Below are positions 1-6,100 of a DNA stretch of 7,246 bases, one piece after another (positions within the stretch are counted from its first letter, which is position 1; every line of letters begins with the position of its first letter). Location of the stretch: contig CAJUSQ010000021.1 of assembly GCA_910588885.1 (NCBI GenBank), positions 23,020 through 30,265 of the forward strand, given 5' to 3'. The DNA is from an uncultured Lachnospiraceae bacterium. GTDB taxonomy: Bacteria > Bacillota > Clostridia > Lachnospirales > Lachnospiraceae. A program made the translations under genes and the position numbers. The notes below the pieces were generated by a model, which was given only the letters and a program-made list of their open reading frames with translations, did not search any database and was not told the origin of the DNA.

Positions 1-96
1 CACTACGTTTCCAAGCTGCATGGCTACCGTCATCAATATCCCCGGCAGGATATACTGATGTATTTTTTTATGAATTAAATATGCATTTCTCTCCAT
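1..96 (-). CDS. Membrane protein N-terminus, probable MATE-family exporter (3' partial)
   Basis: A 32-codon open frame starts with ATG at 96-94 and runs off the left edge. A short basic lead (MERNAYLIHKKIHQ) is followed by a hydrophobic segment beginning YILPGILMTVAMQLG. This layout, with a Pro-containing first helix ending in a polar LGN-V, resembles the first transmembrane helix of MATE-type Na+/H+-driven multidrug exporters common in Clostridia. The start is supported by a Shine-Dalgarno GAGGA five bases upstream. It lies 83 bases downstream of the NRPS stop on the same strand, with no terminator in that direction, so co-transcription is likely. A role in exporting the NRPS product, or in self-protection, is inferred from position only. 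Only 32 residues are visible, so another polytopic membrane family is possible. Confidence 0.65.
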   Translation of the reverse strand, partial: MERNAYLIHKKIHQYILPGILMTVAMQLGNVV

Positions 97-101
97 AGGA
101 T

Positions 102-106
102 TCCTC
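102..106 (-). promoter_or_regulatory. Shine-Dalgarno of the downstream membrane-protein gene
   Basis: Reading the minus strand, TTGAGGAATCCTATG places GAGGA five bases before the ATG at 96-94. This is the only well-placed start in this stretch and fixes the start of the partial gene. The TGA that closes the frame running past the NRPS stop (107-105) overlaps this site. Confidence 0.75.
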
Positions 107-111
107 AATGG

Positions 112-138
112 GAGCCGCCCGCAAAACCCGGACGGCTC
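112..138. other. GC-rich intergenic hairpin between the NRPS and the exporter gene
   Basis: Inverted repeat GAGCCG (112-117) with CGGCTC (133-138), then one C/A mismatch and three further pairs (119-121 with 129-131), around a 7-base loop at 122-128. In the direction of the two genes (minus) no T-run follows; the Shine-Dalgarno does, so it is not a typical intrinsic terminator there. On the plus strand it is followed by TTTGCAAACTTTTT (139-152), a weak terminator-like arrangement for antisense transcription. It may instead be an mRNA-processing or attenuating structure, or incidental. Confidence 0.5.
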
Positions 139-179
139 TTTGCAAACTTTTTCAGCAACTTTAGATTCTCTTCATAATT

Positions 180-3100
180 TTACATTTTGCCGTCAAAAAA
201 TCCCAATGTTTCCAGGGCTTTCAGCGCATTGTACAAATAATCCTTATCCGGCATGGGCCATTTAAAACCGAGCCGGTATAAAGCCTTGGTTGTAAAGCAG
301 TTATCTCCGTCAATGTAAACGCTGCTCCTGCCCTGGTTCCCGGGCAGGTAGGCAATCAGCCCGGAAATCAGTTCGTTTCTCTTTTCATCTCCTAAGGCTT
401 CCTGCAGCGCTTCCTGGAACACTTCTTCCGGAACAATTTCTATGGGGATTCCCACCGCATTCATCTGCTCGACCACATCCGCCATCTGAATGACGTAGCT
501 GCTGTAAGCATGGAATACGCTGAAGGGGCAGTGGGCTGCGGCAAGCTTCACAACCGCTTTCGCCGTTGCGTCGATGGGGGAAAACTCCGCCGGCTGATCC
601 AGCAGCGATACCGGGAACTTCCCAAGGGCCACATACCCCCGCAGGGTACGCATGAATCCGTTGGTAACGGAATTGATTTGAAACTCTCCGTCACTGACAC
701 GGCTCATGAGATTTCCCACTCGGATCACGCGGCCTTTCATTCCCCGGGCCGCCGCTTCCAACACCGCTTTTTCCGCCCGGAACTTGGTATCGATGTATTT
801 ATTGTCCAGGCTTTGTCCGAACTCCAGTTCGTTTTCGTGAAGCTTCTTTTCTTCCGGGAACTTCCCGTCCACATTTTCTCCGGCTACGCTGACCGTAGAA
901 ATCTGAACCAGCCCCCGTCCGGTCTTTTCACACAAATCAATCAGGTGCAAAACTCCCTGGTAATTCACCAGCTCCAGGGTATCATCCGCCGAAAAATGCT
1001 TCACGCAGGCCGCACAGTTGATGACCTGTGTAAAATCGTATTGCTTCAGCTCTTCCACGCAGGCCGCGTCCGTAATGTCCCCTTCGATTACGATAATCCG
1101 GGTTCCAAACAGCTCTTCATAGGGATTGCTGAAATAGTACACCAACATGCTTTTCAGCCTTTTTTCCAGGGAAGACGCCGTCCCCTGCCGCAGCAGGCAG
1201 TATATGGTATTGTCGCAGCCTTCTATCATGGTCTTTAAAATATGGGCGCCTAAAAAGCCGGTGGCCCCGGTCAGAAGGACATTTCCCAAGGAGCCGGGAC
1301 GGATTTCCTCCACATGGGCGACGGTATTTTGCTCCAGAATCCTGCTTACGGGGTCCAGGTTCTCTGAAACCTGCTCTTTTGCCTGCCCGTCGGACTCCTC
1401 TTTCCCCTCTTCCCCTGTAATATGCCGCTCCAAAGCCAGGGGCGTTTTAAACTCAAACAGGTCGGCATAAGAGACAGAAATCCCTTCGCTCATACACCGC
1501 ATGGCTACCTTGGAGGCCGACAGGGAGGTCCCGCCGTTTTCAAAGAAGTCGTCTTCGATTCCGATCCGCTCCGCGCCTAAAGCCATTGCGAAGATTTCGC
1601 ATAGCTGCTTCTGAAGCCCGGTACGAGGCGCCACGTAGCGCTTCTTTTCCGAAGTATATTCCGGTTCCGGCAGCGCCCGTTTATCCACTTTTCCGTTATT
1701 GGTCAAGGGCAGCTCCGAAAGCTGCATCAATATGCCGGGAACCATATAGGCAGTCAGGTATTTCTGCATAAAGCAGGTCAGATTCTGCACCTCCACCGGT
1801 TCCTCCGCTACAAAATAGCCGCACAAAAACTGAATGCCGTCCTTTTCCTTTACCAGGACAACGGAGGATTTCACCGTCGGATACCGGTTCATGACATTTT
1901 CAATCTCGTCCAGCTCCACCCGAAGGCCCCGCAGTTTTACCTGGTTGTCAATCCTTCCCATAAATTCAATTTTCCCATAATGGTTCCACCTTGCCAGGTC
2001 GCCGCTGCGGTAGGCTTTTCTTCCTTCAAAACCGATAAATTTATCTGCCGTCAATTCCGGCTTTCCTACATAGCCCCGGCCTACGCCGTCTCCGATAATC
2101 AGCAGCTCTCCCGGCGCCCCGGCCGGAAGCAGGTTTCGGTACTTGTCGATCATGACCATTTTGATATTGGCCATGGGCTTTCCGATGGTAATCTTACCCC
2201 CGGCCACCTGTTCAAAGGCACACCCAATGGTGGTTTCCGTTGGCCCGTATCCGTTGAAAATTACGGGATTTGTCCCCAAATCCATAATTTTCCCATAAAG
2301 GGCGTCAGGAAATGCTTCCGCACCGATATTAAATACCTTAATCCGGGACAATGCCTCCCGGGTCTGGGGCAGATCAATAATATTCGTCAAAAAGGACGGC
2401 GTACAGGTCATCATGTCCACCCCGTGCTCTAAAATCAGCCGGGAAAGGGCCAGGGGATTGTGAATCTCCTCCTCGTTGGCCATGCAGACCGTAATGCCGT
2501 GATACAGGGGAATGCATTCCTCCAGTACCGACACATCGAAGGTAAGGGCCGCAAAAGCCAGTGATACCGTGGCATAATTCACATAAGACCGGGCCTCCAC
2601 ATTAAAGGGGTTATCGTCCACATAATTTACCAGATTCCGGTGCTCGATCATCACGCCCTTAGGCTTTCCGGTAGATCCGGAGGTATAGATACAATAGCAC
2701 AGATGATCCGGTTTCACCTCTGCCTTGGGCTTTTTGCTGTTTCCGGCCTCCGAAAGCACTTCTTCCGCCGCCAGCGCCCGGGCGGAAAGCTTTTCCAAAA
2801 GCTCCCTGCGTGTTTCCATCAGCTCCTTCGGGAGAATCACAAACTCCGCTTTGGAATCCTCCAGGATATAGGAAATCCGTTCATCCGGATACTCCGGATC
2901 AATGGGCAAAAATGCACCGTCCGCCTTCATAATCCCCTGCCGCACCGCATAGGCGTCCACCGTCCGGGGCATCATGGCCCCCACCATCTGCTGGGAAGAA
3001 AGCCCCCGTTCCAGAAGGTAATTGGCCACCCGGTTCGCGCTTTCCTCCAGTTCCCGGAAGGTACGCTTTTCCCCGTTTGCAATGACGGCCGTTCTCTCCG

Positions 3101-6100
3101 GGTACAACGCCGCCTGACGTTCCAGCAGCCAGTTTGCCGTCGCCTGCTCTACCGGATAATCCGTTTCATTATAGCTGTCAAGCTCCCGGCGTGCTTCCGT
3201 ACTGACCATGCAGACGTCCTTTAAAAGCCGTTTTACCTGGAATTCCTGCACCACCGTAATCAGGCTGTCTACAAATCCTGCAATCGTGGCTTCCTCATAC
3301 AGATCGCTGCGGTACTCGGCCTGATAACAGATTTCCCCGCCGTTTACCGACACATCCACCGACAGGGGGGCTTTTGCCCTATCCAGACGCAGTTCCTCCG
3401 AAATCGCGTTCGCTCCCCCAATCTTTGCAAACTGAAAATCGTCTCCCTGGAACGCGAACATCAGATCTGCCTGTATGCCGTAGGCCCGGCTGATTTCCCC
3501 GAAGGAATAAAGGTCTGCATTCTGGCTGTTTACAAGCTGTTCCCCGGTTTCCTTCAGATAAGCGGCAATTTCCTGTTCTCCGTCCAGATTACAGTACACC
3601 GGAAGCGTTTTTACCAGCATACTGATGACGGAGGACAGGCGGGAGTCGCTCCTTCCGTTATAGATTGTGGTAAAAACAGCTTCATCTTTATAGACATACC
3701 GTCCCGTTACAAAACCGAAAGCGGCCGTAAACAATGCGTTCATCGTAATCTGCTTTTCGGCGCAGAAAGCAGAAAGCGCTTCCGGATCTGCCGTTACCTT
3801 CCGGCAGTACATCCCTGCTCCCGGCTTTTCTCCCTGTTTCTCACGGCTCAACAGGAAATCCGTATCACAGCCTTTAAAAATAGAATCATAATATTCTTTT
3901 GCTTTCTCATATTCCCCGCTTAAAAGGGCCTGCTCCTCCACCAGGGCCGCTTCAAACCCAGAAAAGCCTTCCGGCGTCAGCGTTTCCCCGCCGTAAGCCT
4001 TGTTCATATCCCTAATAAAAATACCGCAGGACGTCCCGTCGCTGATAATATGATGGAATTCCAGGAACAGGAATTTCCCTTCCGGCGTATCATACAGTGA
4101 AATCCGGAACAGGCGTTCTCCCATCAGCTCATAAGGCCGTACCAGTTCCTCCCGGTTCAGGCAGTCTTTGATTTCTACCGCAAAAGGCGCCTGATCATTT
4201 CTCCTTTGCCGGATTTCGCCGTCCGCATCCATGGAAAGGGTGGTCTTTATGTAAGGATGCGCTTCCACCGTTTCCTCTATGGCCTTTTTCAGCCTGGGCA
4301 GCTCCACCGTTTCCGCCAGCCGGAACAGGAAGGGAATGTTGTAAATGGTGCTTCCCGGATTGGCCGCGCACTCCACAAAAATACCGTTCTGGGTCTGGGT
4401 CAGCGGATATGCCTCCCTTTGCGCAAAGGCTTCCTCCTTTTCCTGATGTATCAGAAACTGTTCCAGCTTCTCCACGGTAGAATGCTCCTTCAAATCTTTA
4501 TTCCGAACAACTGTTCCATCAAATGCCGTAGAAAGCAGGGCATTCAGCTTGACAGCCCCGATAGACGTCAACCCGGCCCGGAAAAGGTCCGTAGTAATCC
4601 CGAACTCCCGATGGCCCAGGACTTCCGCCGCACAATCGAAAATTTTCTGCTGTACCTCTCCTTTCGGTTCCTCCCATACCTCCTGCTTCCGCTCCGGCAT
4701 GGGGAGCGCCCGCTTATCCACCTTTTGATTCTGGTTTAAGGGGATTTTGTCAATCCGCATCGTTACCGCCGGAACCATGTAGGGCGGCTTGCTTTCCTCA
4801 ATAAACGCGTTCAGCTTTTCAATCTCCACCGGCTGTTCGGAAACCACATAAGCCGCGATGTATTTCCCTCCGGCCGGATCGTCAAATGCCGCCACCGTCG
4901 CATCCGTAATCCCCGGGAAACGCCGGATGACTTCCTCCACCTCGGTCAATTCAATCCGGAATCCCCTGATTTTCACCTGGCCGTCCCTCCGGCCGACAAA
5001 CTGCAGGTTTCCTTCCGGCAGAAAACGCACGATATCCCCGGTATGGTATGCCCGCTTATAACCCGGCAGGCTGCAGAAGGGATTTTCGGTATAGGCTTCC
5101 GCCGTCTTATCCGGCCGGTTCAGATAGCCCCGGGACACCTGAAAGCCCGTAATCCAAAGCTCCCCGGGCACTCCCGCCGGAACCCTTCTTCCGCAGCTGT
5201 CCACCACATAGAACTTCATATTCGGAACAGCCTTCCCGATTGGCACGTCTTCCTCGTAAGCCTCCAGGTCGTATACCGTAGAAAGTATCGTACACTCCGT
5301 AGGCCCGTAGACATTATAATACTTCGTGGCTCCCTTGGGAGCAAAGGGCGTCAGGGCTTCCCCACCCATGGATAAATGCTTTAATCCCTCACACTGCATG
5401 CTGGTAGCGAAGGCGCGGCCAATCTGAGTCGTCATAAAAGCATGGGTTACCCCCTGCTCCTTAAAATACGAATTCAGCCCGCTCAAATCCAGCCGAATGG
5501 ATTCCGGAATGATGCAGACTGCCGCCCCCACGGTCAAAGCCGGATAGATATCCATCATATGGGCGTCAAATCCATAGCTGGCATATGCTGCCGTCTTATG
5601 CTCCGGCCCCAGTTTAAAGTAATTCCTGTACCAATGGCAGAAGGCCAGAATATTGCCGTGTTCCAACATACAGCCTTTGGGGATCCCGGTTGATCCCGAC
5701 GTATAAAGCAGCACAAACAAGTCCTCCGGCTTTGGCCCCTCCGGAACCGTTTCGGCCTTTGGCAGCCGGGGAATCTCTTTTGTCAGCAGTATTTTTCCGC
5801 TGTAAAACTCTACAAGCGGCAGCAATGCTTCATCCACGATCAAAAGCTGCGCGTCTGCGTCCTGAATCATGAATTCCAGCCGTTCCTTGGGATAAGTGGG
5901 GTCTAAGGGCTGATAAGCCGCTCCCGCCTTCAATACCCCCAAGGAGGCAAGGGCCATGTATTCACACCGGGGAATCAGCACCGAAACCACCTGCTCCCGG
6001 CCGATTCCCAGACCGGCCACGTAAGCCGCCAGACGGTCGGTTATTTCCTCCACCTGTTCATAGGAATACACCCGGTCTTCATAAATTACCGCTTCCCGCT

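Larger units (their letters stand above)
97..179 (-). other. Intergenic stretch NRPS to exporter; no promoter seen
   Basis: These 83 bases hold the hairpin and the Shine-Dalgarno described separately. I see no convincing -35/-10 pair on the minus strand, which favours read-through from the NRPS. The NRPS frame continues open beyond its TAA for 24 codons (179-108), closing with TGA at 107-105. Confidence 0.6.

Noticed and set aside
139..146. 8-base palindrome TTTGCAAA as an operator
   Set aside because: Too short and isolated, not near any promoter that I can see; likely chance in an A/T-rich spacer.
161..175. Tiny ATG-AAG-AGA-ATC-TAA frame just after the NRPS stop
   Set aside because: Only four codons and no clear ribosome binding site; not supportable as a leader peptide.
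510..1238. 242-codon plus-strand open frame opposite the reductase region
   Set aside because: It lies wholly antisense to a domain with intact family motifs, its translation is rich in Arg, His, Pro and Gln with no recognisable domain, and it has no convincing Shine-Dalgarno. It is a composition shadow, as are the other plus-strand frames at 1147-1470, 1980-2432, 2640-3224, 4206-4739, 5043-5375 and 6654-7220.
5107..5295. 62-codon minus-strand open frame within A1
   Set aside because: It overlaps the adenylation-domain coding sequence in another frame, across the conserved A5 region, and shows no independent signal.
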